Assembly (NCBI RefSeq): GCF_037892195.1
Contig: NZ_JATACI010000002.1
Location: forward strand, 186,001 to 250,000
Origin: Yoonia sp. GPGPB17
GTDB lineage: Bacteria; Pseudomonadota; Alphaproteobacteria; Rhodobacterales; Rhodobacteraceae
Direction: 5' to 3'
Length of the DNA stretch: 64,000 nucleotides
Positions 43,263 to 54,847 of the stretch are shown here, in pieces (position 1 is the stretch's first letter; each line of letters opens with the position of its first letter). The notes below the pieces were generated by a model, which was given only the letters and a program-made list of their open reading frames with translations, was not told where the DNA came from and did no database searches. The translations under genes were made by a program, and so were the position numbers.

Positions 43263-45002
43263 ATGTCTGACCAACAATCTGCAAAGGGCCAGGCAGAGCT
43301 TCTGGAAACGCGCAAAAAGAGCCGTGGCCTTTATTGGATTGTGGGCATCTTCAGTTTCTTTGTGAATCTGCTGATGCTGACCGGGCCGCTTTATATGCTG
43401 AACGTATATGACCGTGTTCTGAGTTCCCGGTCGTTTGAGACACTGTTGGCGCTGTCCGTTCTGGTCGGGTTTCTGTACGCGATGATGGGAATTCTGGACT
43501 TTGTGCGCGGGCGGGTCATGGGCCGCGTTGGCGCACGGTTTCAGGCCGGTTTGGACAGGCGCGTTTTTGCCGCCGTACTCAAGGCGACTACACTTCACCG
43601 TGCCCCGCATGAAGCGGCAACCGGCCTGCGTGACTTGGAATCTGTACAACGCTTGATCACGTCACCTGCCTTGATGGCGTTGTTTGATCTGCCATGGGCG
43701 CCGCTTTTCTTTTTGGGGATATTTATCTTTCACCCGCTCATGGGGATCTTGGCCATAGCGGGGGCGGTGGTCTTGCTTATTGTCGCAGTGCTTAATCAGG
43801 TGATGACGCGCAAATCGCTTCAGGCGGCCAATGCTGCTGGTTTCGCCTCGGAACGGCTGGGCGCCCATATCCGCGATGAGAGCGAGATGGTGCATTCGCT
43901 CGGGATGCGCGGAGCGGCCTTTGATCGCTGGCAAATGGCGCGCGGCGTGTCGCTGGATACGACAATTGATGCCGCTGATGCCTCGGGGACATTTACGGCG
44001 ATGACCAAAGCGTTTCGTCTGTTTTTGCAGTCGGCGATGCTGGGTCTTGGGGCCTATCTTGTTTTGATCAACGAACTCTCGCCGGGTGCCATGATTGCAG
44101 GTTCAATTTTGCTGGGTCGTGCGCTGGCCCCGATTGAACTTTTAGTTGGGCAATGGGCACTGTTCCAGCGTGGCCGTGAAGGGTGGCGCAATCTGGCGGT
44201 TCTGTTGGGGCAAGTTCCGGCCGAGGCACCGCGTACTGAATTGCCCAAACCCAAGGCGCGGATTGAAGCGGAACAGGTGACGGTTGTTCCACCCGGTGAA
44301 TCGCAGGCGGCGCTGCGCTTGATCAGCTTTGCTGCTGCACCGGGGCAGGCGATCGGAGTGATTGGCACCTCAGGCGCAGGCAAATCCACATTGGCGCGGG
44401 TGTTGACGGGCGTATGGCAGCCTGCAGGCGGTAAAATCAGGCTCGATGGGGCGGCATTGGATCAATATGACCCCGATGTATTGGGCCAGCATGTCGGATA
44501 TCTGCCACAGCGGGTGCAGCTTTTTGATGGGACGATCAAGGAAAACATCGCGCGTATGTCGATGGCACCGGACGATGCCAAGGTGATTGCCGCGGCCAAA
44601 ACCGCCGATGCGCATGAGATGATCCTGCGTTTGCCAGATGGGTATGACACGCAGGTGTCTGCCACCACCGGGCGCCTGTCGGGCGGGCAAATTCAACGGG
44701 TGGGTTTGGCGCGCGCGCTTTATGGCGACCCGGTGATTGTTGTTTTGGATGAACCGAATTCAAACCTCGACAATGACGGATCAATCGCGCTGAACAAGGC
44801 GATCAAGGCGCTCAAGGCTGACGGTAGGATTGTGTTCATCATGGCGCACCGACCGTCGGCCATTCAGGAATGCGATCTGTTGTTGGTCATTGAAAATGGC
44901 ACGCGGCGCGCCTTTGGTCCCAAGGATGAGGTGCTGGCTGAAATCGTTAAGAACCACGGCGACATTAAACGCAGCACCGGCAAGGCAGGAGGTGTGTCAT
45001 GA
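43263..45002 (+). CDS. Type I secretion ABC transporter (PrtD family)
   Basis: The 579-residue protein has a transmembrane domain at 25-300 with six helices and no N-terminal C39 or C39-like domain, typical of PrtD exporters. The ATPase has Walker [11 protein letters not shown] at about 365, signature [15 protein letters not shown] and Walker [14 protein letters not shown]. It exports RTX proteins with C-terminal signals in one step together with a membrane-fusion protein and TolC. It is translationally coupled (ATGA) to the HlyD-type gene. The giant RTX protein 14 kb away is a candidate substrate. Very large adhesins usually use LapB-type exporters, so this is uncertain. Confidence 0.92.
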   Translation: MSDQQSAKGQAELLETRKKSRGLYWIVGIFSFFVNLLMLTGPLYMLNVYDRVLSSRSFETLLALSVLVGFLYAMMGILDFVRGRVMGRVGARFQAGLDRRVFAAVLKATTLHRAPHEAATGLRDLESVQRLITSPALMALFDLPWAPLFFLGIFIFHPLMGILAIAGAVVLLIVAVLNQVMTRKSLQAANAAGFASERLGAHIRDESEMVHSLGMRGAAFDRWQMARGVSLDTTIDAADASGTFTAMTKAFRLFLQSAMLGLGAYLVLINELSPGAMIAGSILLGRALAPIELLVGQWALFQRGREGWRNLAVLLGQVPAEAPRTELPKPKARIEAEQVTVVPPGESQAALRLISFAAAPGQAIGVIGTSGAGKSTLARVLTGVWQPAGGKIRLDGAALDQYDPDVLGQHVGYLPQRVQLFDGTIKENIARMSMAPDDAKVIAAAKTADAHEMILRLPDGYDTQVSATTGRLSGGQIQRVGLARALYGDPVIVVLDEPNSNLDNDGSIALNKAIKALKADGRIVFIMAHRPSAIQECDLLLVIENGTRRAFGPKDEVLAEIVKNHGDIKRSTGKAGGVS

Positions 45003-46303
45003 CTGACGCCATTGATCGACGCTGGTCGGCGCGCAAGCATCTTGTCATTGGTGGGCTTACATTGCTGATCCTTGTGGGCGGTTTCGGCACATGGGCCGTT
45101 CTGGCGCAGATTTCCGGTGCCCTCATCACCACCGGCCAGATCGAGGTCGATCGCAACCGTCAGGTCGTTCAACACCCTGACGGGGGTGTGGTCGAAGACA
45201 TCATTGTAGATGAAGGTGATACGGTCGCGGCTGGTGATTTGCTGTTGCGGCTGGACCCGACGACGTTGCAATCAGAACTTGCGATCGTTGAGGGACAGTT
45301 GTTTGAGATCCTCGCGCGTCGTGCCCGTTTGGAGGCTGAGCGCGACAATACCTCTACGCTGGTCTTCAATGATGTGCTGCTAGAGGTTGATACCCCAGAG
45401 GTTCAAGGCCTGATGGAAGGCCAAGAGCGCCTGTTCCGGGCACGTCTTGAAACCAATCGCAGTTCGGTCGAACAGCTCTCACAGCAACGTGCGCAAATCT
45501 CCAGCCAACTGGCCGGGATCACGGCGCAGCAAGAGGCGCTCTCGACGCAGCAAGGGCTGATTGCGCAGGAACTGGCGGACCAGCAAAGCCTGCTGGATCG
45601 CGGCTTGGCGCAAGCCAGCCGTGTATTGGCTCTGCAACGCGAAGAGGCCAATTTGTTGGGGACCGTTGGCAATCTCACGGCGCAGGCCGCCCAGGCCAGC
45701 GAACGCATGACCGAGATCGAGTTGCAGATACTGGGCCTTTCTTCGACTCGACGTGAAGATGCCATTACGCAACTCAGAGATCTGCAATTTAATGAATTGG
45801 AACTTTCAGAACGTCGGCGCACTCTGCGCCGTCAACTTGATCGGCTGGACATCCGTGCACCTGTTTCGGGCGTGGTTTATGGTTTGCAGGTCTTTGCACC
45901 CCAATCTGTCATTCGCCCGGCCGATCCGGTACTGTTCCTGATCCCGCAGGATCGCCCGCTTGTGATCGCCACGCAGGTGCAGGCCGTCGACATTGATCAG
46001 GTTTTTGTTGGTCAGGACGTCACCTTGCGGTTTTCGGCCTTTGACCAGAAGCGGAGCCCTGAATTGGAAGGCCGTGTCACTTTGGTATCGGCAGATGCAT
46101 TCCAGAACGAAACATCCGGGTTGTCCTACTACCGCGCCGAAGTGCAGCTCAAAGAGGGACAAGCCGACCGCTTGCCAGACGACATGACCCTGATCCCCGG
46201 CATGCCGGTTGAAGCTTTCGTGCGGACCGCAGATCGCAGCCCGCTGAACTTTCTGATCAAACCGCTTACTGATTATTTTAACAAAGCTTTCCGGGAGACC
46301 TGA
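44999..46303 (+). CDS. HlyD-family membrane-fusion protein (PrtE type)
   Basis: The 434-residue protein has one N-terminal membrane helix (17-40), a lipoyl-like half ([26 protein letters not shown]), a long coiled-coil hairpin (about 130-280) and a second lipoyl half plus beta-barrel ([23 protein letters not shown]). It ends in the family's hydrophobic C-terminus, [18 protein letters not shown]. It bridges the ABC exporter to an outer-membrane TolC channel, which is not in this window. Confidence 0.92.
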   Translation: MTDAIDRRWSARKHLVIGGLTLLILVGGFGTWAVLAQISGALITTGQIEVDRNRQVVQHPDGGVVEDIIVDEGDTVAAGDLLLRLDPTTLQSELAIVEGQLFEILARRARLEAERDNTSTLVFNDVLLEVDTPEVQGLMEGQERLFRARLETNRSSVEQLSQQRAQISSQLAGITAQQEALSTQQGLIAQELADQQSLLDRGLAQASRVLALQREEANLLGTVGNLTAQAAQASERMTEIELQILGLSSTRREDAITQLRDLQFNELELSERRRTLRRQLDRLDIRAPVSGVVYGLQVFAPQSVIRPADPVLFLIPQDRPLVIATQVQAVDIDQVFVGQDVTLRFSAFDQKRSPELEGRVTLVSADAFQNETSGLSYYRAEVQLKEGQADRLPDDMTLIPGMPVEAFVRTADRSPLNFLIKPLTDYFNKAFRET

Positions 46304-46354
46304 CAGCGGGCATCATGGCTTGTGGTCACGCTCTGCTTCGGCCATAATTTATCT

Positions 46355-47158
46355 ATGCCCGACCCCTGTGAACTGATGGTTTTTACTGATCTCGACGGCA
46401 CGCTGATCGACCATGATACATATGAATGGGCCCCTGCTATTCCGGCTTTGCGGACACTCCAGGACATGTCAGCGGCTGTTGTATTGGCCAGTAGCAAAAC
46501 AGCCAAGCGAGATAGCGCCACTGCGCTCGAAAATCGGTGTGGCGCAATGGCCTGCTATTATAGAAAACGGGGCAGGGCTGCTTGCACCTTACGAAACACA
46601 AACGACCGCAGCGAACGATTGCGGGGCGGTACGTGCAGCATTGGACCGGGTGCCGCCAGACCTGCGTCAGCTGTTTCGCGGTTTCGGCGACGTCACTGTG
46701 GAACAGCTTGCGGCTATGACCGGCCTGTTACTGGGCGACGCCGCGTTGGCGCAACGGCGCAGCTTTTCAGAACCCGGCCAGTGGTCAGGCTCGTCTGCTC
46801 AGAAAAAGTCGTTTCTGGCTGCATTGGCGGCAGATGGTGTGACGGCAAAGCAGGGGGGCGCTTTTTGACGCTGTCTTTGGGGCATGACAAAGTTGATCAG
46901 ATGCGCGGCATCATCGCCGTCTACAAGCCCCGGCATGTCATCGCATTGGGCGATGCCCCCAATGATATCGCTATGCTAGAGGCCGCTGATATCGGCATCG
47001 TCATCGCGAACCCCGCCCACCCACCGTTGCCACCCCTCAAAACCGAAGGCGCGGGTCGCATTGTCCGCACTCAAGATGCAGGCCCCGCCGGTTGGAACTG
47101 GGCTATCCATTCTGCAATTGACCGCCTTGAAGTGAGTAGGACACCAACCCATGGCTGA
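46355..47158 (+). pseudogene. gpgP: Mannosyl/glucosyl-3-phosphoglycerate phosphatase (HAD), doubly frameshifted
   Basis: The gene starts MPDPCELMVFTDLDGTLIDHDTY (HAD motif I). An extra A at about 46505 moves to a second frame (SEIAPLRSKIGVAQWPAIIENGAG...AKQGGAF). A missing T at about 46866 returns to the first (LTLSLGHDKVDQM...VIALGDAPNDIAMLEAADIGIVIANP, motifs III/IV). The two compensate, giving 267 residues, the normal size for this family. It would dephosphorylate glucosyl- (or mannosyl-) 3-phosphoglycerate to the compatible solute. It overlaps the synthase gene by 8 bp. Confidence 0.82.
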
Positions 47159-48371
47159 TTTCCATCAAAACGGTAACATTACGACTCTTCACAATCTGCG
47201 CACCCGGGTGGTCGCGGAAATGGAGGCGGAACTGAATGCGTTCGCCGCGACCCGCAAGATATCCTTGATCCTGCCCTGCCTCTATTCAGAGCTAGAGGGT
47301 GATGCCATGCCCCATATTCTGACTGAGCTTGCCAAGGTAAACTACCTGCACCGGATCATTGTTGGCTTGGATGCAGCAGATGAAAAGCAATTCCGCCATG
47401 CGAAGTCATTTTTCAAAGGTCTCAACCAGAACCATATCGTCATTTGGAATGACAGCCCGCGCATGTTGGCGCTGGGCGCACGCCTGCGCGAACTGGGCCT
47501 GGCCCCCAGTGAGCAGGGTAAGGGCAAGAACGTCTGGTCGTCCCTTGGCTATCTGATGAGCTGTGCGGACAGTGCCGTCATGGCGATCCATGATTGTGAT
47601 ATCCTGACATATGATAAGGAGATGTTGGCGCGCCTCGTCTATCCGGTTGCCAACCCAACCTTCCCCTACCAGGTGGCCAAGGGATATTACGCCCGCATCG
47701 GGGGCGGCAAGCTGAATGGTCGGGTGACGCGTTTGTTGGTCAGCCCGCTTTTGATCGCGCTGAACCGGGTGATCGGGCCACGTGACTACATCGACTACCT
47801 GCGCAGTTTCCGCTATCCTTTGTCAGGCGAATTTGCGATGCGCACCGCTATTTTGCCCGATCTGCGTATTCCATCCGACTGGGGGCTGGAGATTGGGGTG
47901 CTGTCAGAGGCATGGCGTAACCTGGCACCAAAAGCCGTTTGTCAGGTCGAGATTTCGGATGCCTATGATCACAAGCATCAGGATTTGGCCGCCGATACCG
48001 CCGGGTCTGGCCTGAACCGAATGTCCACCGACATTTGCAAAGCAATCTTTCGTAAGCTTGCGGCGGATGGCACTGTCTTTACCCCCAATATCTTTCGCAC
48101 TTTGAAGGCCACTTACTACCGCTGCGCGCTTGATGTGTTGGAAGGCTACTACAGTGACGCCAAGATGAATGGCCTTGTCATAGACCGCCATACCGAAGAA
48201 AACTCGATTGAGATGTTTGCCGAGAACATCATGCGGGCCGGAAAGGTGTTCCTCGATAACCCTCATGAGACACCGTTCATCCCAACCTGGAACCGCGTGC
48301 ATGCCGCCGATCCCACCTTTTTGGCCGATATGAACACTGCGGCAAAAGCGGACGAGGCCGAGTTTCAGTGA
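47151..48371 (+). CDS. gpgS: Glucosyl-3-phosphoglycerate synthase-like glycosyltransferase (GT81)
   Basis: The 406-residue GT-A fold glycosyltransferase has SLILPCLYSELEGDAMPHILTEL (nucleotide-sugar region), VMAIHDCDILTYDKEM (DxD-like metal motif) and the acceptor region RYPLSGEFAMRTAIL with DWGLEIGVLSEAW, as in GpgS/MpgS enzymes. It joins glucose from a nucleotide sugar to 3-phosphoglycerate. With the phosphatase upstream and a GH13 phosphorylase immediately convergent, the three form a glucosylglycerate cycle, a compatible solute made under salt stress or nitrogen limitation. A mannose donor cannot be excluded by eye. Confidence 0.82.
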   Translation: MADFHQNGNITTLHNLRTRVVAEMEAELNAFAATRKISLILPCLYSELEGDAMPHILTELAKVNYLHRIIVGLDAADEKQFRHAKSFFKGLNQNHIVIWNDSPRMLALGARLRELGLAPSEQGKGKNVWSSLGYLMSCADSAVMAIHDCDILTYDKEMLARLVYPVANPTFPYQVAKGYYARIGGGKLNGRVTRLLVSPLLIALNRVIGPRDYIDYLRSFRYPLSGEFAMRTAILPDLRIPSDWGLEIGVLSEAWRNLAPKAVCQVEISDAYDHKHQDLAADTAGSGLNRMSTDICKAIFRKLAADGTVFTPNIFRTLKATYYRCALDVLEGYYSDAKMNGLVIDRHTEENSIEMFAENIMRAGKVFLDNPHETPFIPTWNRVHAADPTFLADMNTAAKADEAEFQ

Positions 48372-50118
48372 TCACCCGCGCCGGTTGCTGATCCAACGAC
48401 ATTGATAAGGGGCGAGGTTAACGGCTTCCTGATCCATGTCGATGGCGTCCCCGCTGAGTAGATCAAACCACATTTCATCCTCGATCAGGTTCATCGATAA
48501 CTGCGACAAGACAACGGGCTGGTCACTCACGTTATGCAACGCAAAGATGGATTGCCGCCGGTCAAGGCTTTGTCGCCAGACCCCAAACACGCTGTCACCC
48601 AGCGGCATTGTGAACTGGGTCGCATTGGGATGAAACGCGGGCTGCTTGGCCCGAATACGCAACCGGTCCGATAGCGCCGTTAATATCTGTGATTGTTCAG
48701 ATGCAGGATCTTCCAATAGCGTATTCAATGTCGGGTAATCCCAGCGGTGCCGATTGATCGCCCGGTTCATGCCGCGATGGGCGACCTGGGCGTGATCATT
48801 TGGTGTGGCCAGCATGGAATGGATGTAGAAAGCTGGAATACCTTCCAACGACATGACGATGGTCTGGGTGCAGATGAACCGCTCAAAATGGTAGTTATCT
48901 TTGCTTAAGCAAATGTTTGTGACGTCGCCTCAAAATAGGTCGTGTTGATTTCATAAGGCGCTTCACTGCCATCGGGCAGAGCGCGCATCGACACAAGACC
49001 GCCGATGTCTTTGATCGTATCAATCATGCGGGCTTGTTCGTCGGTGGGCAAAATACCTTCAGCGGGCCGCATCCCGATGCCATCATGACTGGCCGTGAAG
49101 TTCAGATAGGCGCACCCCAGCTGCGCGGGTGGCATCCCGCTCTGCCAGTGTCGCAGATAATAGGCTGATCCTGACATCACCGCATGCAGGATCAGCGGGG
49201 GCAGGGGGAAGTTATAGATAGCGTGTGCTTCGTCGTGGTTACCAAAATAAGACAGGTTCTCGGCCTTGGGCACATTGGTCTCGGTCAGCAAGATGATTGT
49301 CTCGGACGCGTAGTCACACAACAGCCGCATCAGTTTCACGATCGCGTGTGTCTGCGGCAGGTGGATCGATGGTGTTCCTGCCTCCTTCCAAAGGAATGCG
49401 ACCGCATCAAGCCGGATGATCTGAACACCGTTATCCACATGCAACCGAATGATCCGCAGGAATTCCAACAAGACCTCTGGGTTGCGGAAATCCAGATCAA
49501 TCTGGTCATGGCTGAACGTACACCAGACGTGGCGCGGCCCGTGCGATGTTTCGACCTCTTGCAACAGGGGGTGGTGCGCGGTCTGACAACGGCGCTGAGG
49601 TCTTCGTTCGGGTCCGCCTCGAAAAAGTATTTGTCGTATGGTGACTGGCCTTGCCGGTAGCCGTTGAACCATGTCCCTTGGCTGGACACGTGGTTGAGGA
49701 CAAGGTCGGACATCAAATGAAAGTCTTCACTGATCCGGTTGATATCCGGCCAATCGCCCAGTTGCGGGTTCACGGCGCGAAAGTCAGATACAGCAAACCC
49801 ATCGTCCGAGGTGTAGGGGAAGAACGGCAGAATATGCACGCCGTTCACGACGCCCTTCATATAGCGCAGCAGGAAGTCATGTAGCAGATCAAGTGGTTTA
49901 TGCGTCCCATCGACGATCGAATTGCCGTAGGTGATCAGCAGTGCGTCTTTTTCTGTCCAAAGATCATTGCTTGGCATGCGCCCGCGTTTACGCTGGCGCG
50001 CGTCCTCTGGCCAAAATGCGGCTACAATCGCTTGCGCCAAAGCGTCACGATCTGCGTCAGGATAGATCTGATGGATCAGTGCGGTCAGCCGCTTATGAAA
50101 CGCGTTTGTTGTGGTCAT
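48372..50118 (-). pseudogene. GH13_18 phosphorylase (glucosylglycerate/sucrose phosphorylase-like), doubly frameshifted
   Basis: Three frames line up after adding one C in the C5 run at about 49575 and one base at about 48897, giving 582 residues. The domain order is that of sucrose-phosphorylase-type GH13 enzymes: VHILPFFPYTSDDGFAVSDF, DLVLNHVSSQGTWF, IIRLDAVAFLWKEAGT with the nucleophile Asp, ILLTETNVP with the general acid Glu, and ASHDGIGMRPAEG. The C-terminal part has GIPAFYIHSMLATPND. Beside a GpgS/GpgP pair the likely substrate is glucosylglycerate, which GH13_18 relatives split with phosphate to glucose-1-phosphate and glycerate. Sucrose remains possible. Confidence 0.83.
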
Positions 50119-50227
50119 CTATCGGGCACTCGTATGACGGTCTTTCGTCTTCTGACGTGATGTATCAAAAGCCTAACTGACCAAATGATACATGCGAATT
50201 CAATCCAGGCGCAGTCACTGCGCCTGC

Positions 50228-50929
50228 CTAGAGGGCCAAATCAGCCATCAGGCGACCTTTCGAATAGTCCTCTTTTGTGGCGGTTTGCTTGATCCTGCCG
50301 CGTTCAATCACGACAAAGGTATCCGCAATCCGGTAGGCAAAATCGGCATTCTGTTCGACCAGCACAATCGCCATTTGGCCTTGGTTGCGAAGCGTCTCAA
50401 GCGCATCACCGATCTGTTGAATGACGTTTGGTTGGATGCCTTCGGTGGGTTCATCCAGCAGAAGGACGGACGGTTGCGTGATCAGCGCGCGTGCAATGGC
50501 CAACTGCTGTTGCTGGCCGCCAGACAAATCGCCGCCGCGCCGGGTTTGCATTTCGCCCAAGACCGGGAAAAGTTCAAAGACATAGTCCGGGATCTCATGT
50601 TCGGTCTTCGGCAAGCAGGCAAAACCTGTCTCAAGGTTTTCGCGTACCGTCATCATCGGGAACACTTCGCGCCCTTGCGGCACGTATGCGATGCCCGCAC
50701 GTGCCGCATGGTAGGCAGAGAAGAGTGAGACCGCTGCGCCGCCAACCAGAACGTCGCCGCTGGCAACGGGGTGCCGCCCGGACACGGCTTTCAGCAGGCT
50801 TGTCTTGCCCACGCCATTGTTGCCCATGACGGCTGTGATCTGTCCGACCTGTGCCGTCAATGAAACGTCGTACAAAATCTGGCTTTGCCCGTATCTGAGG
50901 TTGATCTGACGCACTTCAAGCATGGGCAC
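50228..50929 (-). CDS. urtE: Urea ABC transporter ATP-binding protein UrtE
   Basis: The 233-residue LivF-type ATPase has Walker A VMGNNGVGKTSLLKA, Q-loop YVPQGREVF, signature LSGGQQQQLAIARAL and Walker B VLLLDEPTEGIQP. The TEGIQPNVIQQIGDAL wording is typical of UrtE. It is the last gene of urtABCDE, overlapping urtD by 14 bp. It supplies energy for urea uptake under nitrogen limitation. Confidence 0.93.
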   Translation of the reverse strand: MPMLEVRQINLRYGQSQILYDVSLTAQVGQITAVMGNNGVGKTSLLKAVSGRHPVASGDVLVGGAAVSLFSAYHAARAGIAYVPQGREVFPMMTVRENLETGFACLPKTEHEIPDYVFELFPVLGEMQTRRGGDLSGGQQQQLAIARALITQPSVLLLDEPTEGIQPNVIQQIGDALETLRNQGQMAIVLVEQNADFAYRIADTFVVIERGRIKQTATKEDYSKGRLMADLAL

Positions 50930-51665
50930 GCCCCAGATAAACGTCGATAACAGTCTGATTGGACGTGACGTGATCCAGGCTGCCTTCGGCTAACACCGCC
51001 CCTTCGTGCAGCACTGTCACCTTGCAATTCAGGCGGCGTACAAACTCCATATCGTGTTCAACCACGACAACGGCGCAGGTTTTGGCCGCCTCTTGCAGGA
51101 TGTCGGTCGTCTTTTCGCGCTCCTCCGGCGTCATACCCGCGGCAGGTTCATCCACCAGCATCAGGCGCGGCTCTTGGGCCAGCAGCATGCCGATCTCAAG
51201 CCATTGTTTTTGCCCATGGCTCAGCTCACCTGCGACCCGGGTCAGGCCGTCCTGCAGCCCGATCCGGGCAGCGACGTTTTCAATGCGTTCGGCGTTTGGT
51301 TTGGTCTTCTTGTGCATCAGCACGGCAAACGGCCCGCGTGGTGTCTTCAGCGCCATGGCAAGGTTTTGCCGGACGGTCTGCGCCTCGAAAACAGTGGGTT
51401 TCTGGAACTTCCGCCCAATGCCTTCGCGTGCAATCTGACTTTCTGACATGCCCAGAAGTGAGATATTCTGATCGCCCCAGATCACCTGTCCGTCGTCCGG
51501 TTTTGTCTTGCCGGTCACAATATCCATGAATGTGGTTTTGCCCGCCCCATTGGGGCCAATGATCGCCCGCAGTTCTGTCTTTGCGAAATTGATCGACAGG
51601 TTATTGATCGCACGAAATCCATCGAAGGTGACACTGACGCCCGAGACCTCCAGCAGCATACTCAT
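50916..51665 (-). CDS. urtD: Urea ABC transporter ATP-binding protein UrtD
   Basis: The 249-residue LivG-type ATPase has Walker A IGPNGAGKTTFMDI, signature LSHGQKQWLEIGMLL (the SHGQK variant found in UrtD) and Walker B LMLVDEPAAGMTPEE. It overlaps urtC by four bases and urtE by 14. It pairs with UrtE on the UrtBC permease. Confidence 0.94.
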   Translation of the reverse strand: MSMLLEVSGVSVTFDGFRAINNLSINFAKTELRAIIGPNGAGKTTFMDIVTGKTKPDDGQVIWGDQNISLLGMSESQIAREGIGRKFQKPTVFEAQTVRQNLAMALKTPRGPFAVLMHKKTKPNAERIENVAARIGLQDGLTRVAGELSHGQKQWLEIGMLLAQEPRLMLVDEPAAGMTPEEREKTTDILQEAAKTCAVVVVEHDMEFVRRLNCKVTVLHEGAVLAEGSLDHVTSNQTVIDVYLGRAHA

Positions 51666-52828
51666 GACGGTTTCCTCACCAGATAGTCAAACAGCCCGCC
51701 AATCCCTTTGGGAAAGAACAATGTGACCGCGACGAAGGACACACCCAGCAGCACCAGCCACCAATCGGTCCATTGGATCACATAGAAACCAAGGTTGATG
51801 TCAGGCGCGCCGCCACCCGTGAACCAGCTGGATAGGAGCGACACGAAGGCCGCGCCGATCACCGCGCCATAAAGCCGCCCGCGCCCGCCAATGGCGACCC
51901 AAACGGCCAGATAGATGGACGCGATTGGGGCGATTTCGCCGGGGTTGATGATGCCCGCCTGTGGGTAATAAAGCGCGCCTGCGATACCCGCGACCACAGC
52001 CGTCGTGGTGAAGATGAAGAGTTTGTAGCTTTCGACGTGGTAGCCCAGAAACCGCACCCGTGCCTCATTGTCGCGAATGCCCTGAACGACGCTGCCCATC
52101 TTTCCCGACACGATCCAGGCAAAGAAGACATAGCCAGCCGCCAGCGCAAGCGCGGAAGCGACAAAGAAGATGATCGAGATAGTGGCCTGCGATACATCCT
52201 CATAGCCGGGGATGTTTTGCAGGCCCGACAGGCCGTTGTTGCCACGCAAGCCGCTATCGTTTTGGAACAGGTAGAGGGCGAGGGCCAGCGTCATGGCTTG
52301 CGTTAGGATCGACAGGTAAACGCCCGTGACACGCGACCGGAACGCCAACCAACCAAAGACCAGTGCTAACAATCCCGGTACGAGAATGACCATCAACAAC
52401 TGAAGCAGCAAACTATCAGCGAAAGCCCAGATCATGGGGAATTCAGAACTGCCCACGACCCCGAAGATCTGGTTGCCGATTGCATCGGAGATCTCTGCGG
52501 GCGTCGGTGGAATGGGTTGTCCAGCAAGGCTCTCAATCACGATCCCCTCGGTGCGCGCATACATCAGCCACATGCCGATGGCATAGCCGCCGATGCCAAA
52601 GAACGCGAAATGCCCCAAGGACAGGATCCCGCAGTATCCCCAGACAACATCCATCGCGATGGCAATCAGGCACAGGCACAGGGTCTTGCCCAGTGTTTTG
52701 ACGAAGGAGGTTGAGATCAGGCCGATGCCTGTGACCTCGGACAGTACCGTAACAGCCACTGTAAAGACCGCGAGAATGGCAATGAACCACAACACGGATG
52801 GGTTTTGGGCGAGGAATGATCTTTGCAT
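51662..52828 (-). CDS. urtC: Urea ABC transporter permease UrtC
   Basis: The 388-residue LivM-type permease has about ten helices. Conserved stretches are VWGYCGILSLGHFAFFGIGGYAIGMWLMY and the EAA-like loop GIRDNEARVRFLGYHVESYKLFIFTTTAVVAGIAGALY. The gene starts 4 bp after the urtB stop. It forms the inner-membrane channel with UrtB. Confidence 0.93.
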   Translation of the reverse strand: MQRSFLAQNPSVLWFIAILAVFTVAVTVLSEVTGIGLISTSFVKTLGKTLCLCLIAIAMDVVWGYCGILSLGHFAFFGIGGYAIGMWLMYARTEGIVIESLAGQPIPPTPAEISDAIGNQIFGVVGSSEFPMIWAFADSLLLQLLMVILVPGLLALVFGWLAFRSRVTGVYLSILTQAMTLALALYLFQNDSGLRGNNGLSGLQNIPGYEDVSQATISIIFFVASALALAAGYVFFAWIVSGKMGSVVQGIRDNEARVRFLGYHVESYKLFIFTTTAVVAGIAGALYYPQAGIINPGEIAPIASIYLAVWVAIGGRGRLYGAVIGAAFVSLLSSWFTGGGAPDINLGFYVIQWTDWWLVLLGVSFVAVTLFFPKGIGGLFDYLVRKPS

Positions 52829-52832
52829 TGGT

Positions 52833-54775
52833 CTAATCCGCCGCCGCGCGGCCCTTGAGGGCGACGATGCCTTTGGGCCTGAATTGAATGAAGAGGATGA
52901 TGAAGAGGATCATGTAGGTCTGTGCCGCCAAGGTATTGGATGGGTTCAACCACTCGATCCCCTTTTGCAGGAAGCCGATCAATGAGGCCCCGGCCAGCGT
53001 GCCCCAGACATTCCCAACGCCACCGACCACGACGGTCATGAAGCTTTGCACGATGTAGTCGGCACCCATCTCGGATGTCACCTTGGCATACAGTCCGATG
53101 GCCACACCTGCGATGCCTGCAATGCCGGACCCCAGACCGAAGGTTAGCATGTTGATCCGATCCGGGTTGATCCCCATGGAGGCCGCCATGCCGGGGTTTT
53201 GGGTCACGGCGCGCACCTCAAGTCCAAGTCGGGTGCGTTTGAGCACAAAGAGGATCAGAACCAGAAACATCAGCGCCATCACGAAGATCGCGATGCGGAT
53301 ATAGCTGATGGCGACGACATCGTTGAAAACCAGCGCGCCATCGAGCCACTCGGGCGAGGTGAGCGGGCGTGCCTGCGTGCCAAAGATGTTTTTGGCCAAT
53401 TGCTGGAGCGCAATGGAGATACCGAAAGTCGCCAAAAGCGTTTCCAGCGGGCGATGATAAAGATGGCGGATGACTGTCCGTTCCATCAACACGCTTAAAG
53501 CACCGAAGGTGATCGCAAAGGCCAAGGGCAGGGCGATGATAATCGACAGGGTGTAATCCGGCACAAACTGCTGCACGACAAAACCGGTATAGGCGCCCAT
53601 CATGATGAACTCACCATGTGCCATGTTGATGACGCCCATGACACCGAAGGTGATCGCAAGGCCGATGGCGGCAAGAAAGTAGATCGAGGCCAGTGACAGC
53701 GCATCAAGCCCAAGGTCGATGCTTTGGTTAAAGGCCACGTTCGTTTCAATCGCCGTAAGCGCTGTGCGCGCGGCATCGGTGATGGTGCTGTCAGGTTCTG
53801 TGTACTGCACGAAAAAGCTGTGTGCGGCGATGGCCTGCGCTTGGGTGGTCTCGTCCACGCGGGACGGGACAATGCCGTCTGCGGCGAGCAGATCATAGGC
53901 CAACCCGCGGGCGGCGTCAGTGTTGAGCGTGGCGACGGGGACGCCGCCGACCGTGTCACCGTCGATGTTGGCCACAAGTGCTTCGCGGATTTGTGCCTTG
54001 GTGATCAGGGGGCAGCGAGGTCGGCACTGACCAGCCGCGCGTAAGCATCTGCAGCAGTGATATCCGTACCCACGATCAGCATCTGCGCGACATTTGCGCC
54101 CTCCGGCACCATCTCGGCTACGGCTTCTGAGCTTTCCAGAATTCTATTCAGAACGGCGCGCACATCGACCGATAAGTCACCCGACAGTGCCTCGATTGCT
54201 GCAACGCGATCCTCGGCCGCGTCCGCAAAGAGGGCACCCAGCATGCCTGCGAGACGCATTTTCGTTTCTTTCAGAACCGTATCCGGCTCATCCTGAACCG
54301 AGGCCGTGAGCGGGCCCAATTGGCTGGCATCCATACTGCGGGCGATGGCGTCAACGGCGGCTTGGCGCTTTGCGATGTCCGGGTCCGATAGTTGGAATTG
54401 GACTAGTGCATCGCCAATCGCGCGACGCACGCCCCCGTTAGGGCGGGATTCTGTCAGTTCGTCTTCGTTGGCAGTCAGAGTTTCGCCGCTGTCGAGGTTC
54501 TCCAACGTGATCGTATTACCGTCTTCGATCACCCGAAAGAACAGCCCGTCGCTGTCCCGCTGCACGATCTCGCGATCGCGCCATGCTTCCAAAAAGGGCA
54601 GGGCTTGCGGTAATCCGCTGGCGACCAAATCATCGAGCACAACACCGACACTGCGGCGTCCGGGTTTAAGCACTTCCTCTTGGTGGGTTTGCAGGATGTC
54701 TTGCAGGGGCTGGGCCGAGACTGCGACGGGCAATGTCAGCAAAAGCGCGAGCGCCAGTGAAAGCAGTCGAAACAT
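52833..54775 (-). pseudogene. urtB: Urea ABC transporter permease UrtB, frameshifted
   Basis: UrtB proteins of this group carry a long periplasmic N-terminal domain before the LivH-like permease. Here the signal peptide and that domain (MFRLLSLALALLLTLPVAVSAQ to LVSADLAAP) are read from 54775 to 54005. One missing C in a C5 run at about 54004 puts the rest (LITKAQIREALVANIDGD..., then helices with GVMGVINMAHGEFIMMGAY) in the next frame. Repaired length is 647 residues, as expected. Gene callers would report a short permease and a separate secreted protein. Confidence 0.87.
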
Positions 54776-54847
54776 GGGGTATTCAGGCCGATCTGTCAGG
54801 CAGGTTTTTGCAGCGGGATGCAGATGCCCCCCGCTGCGAGAGAGGTC

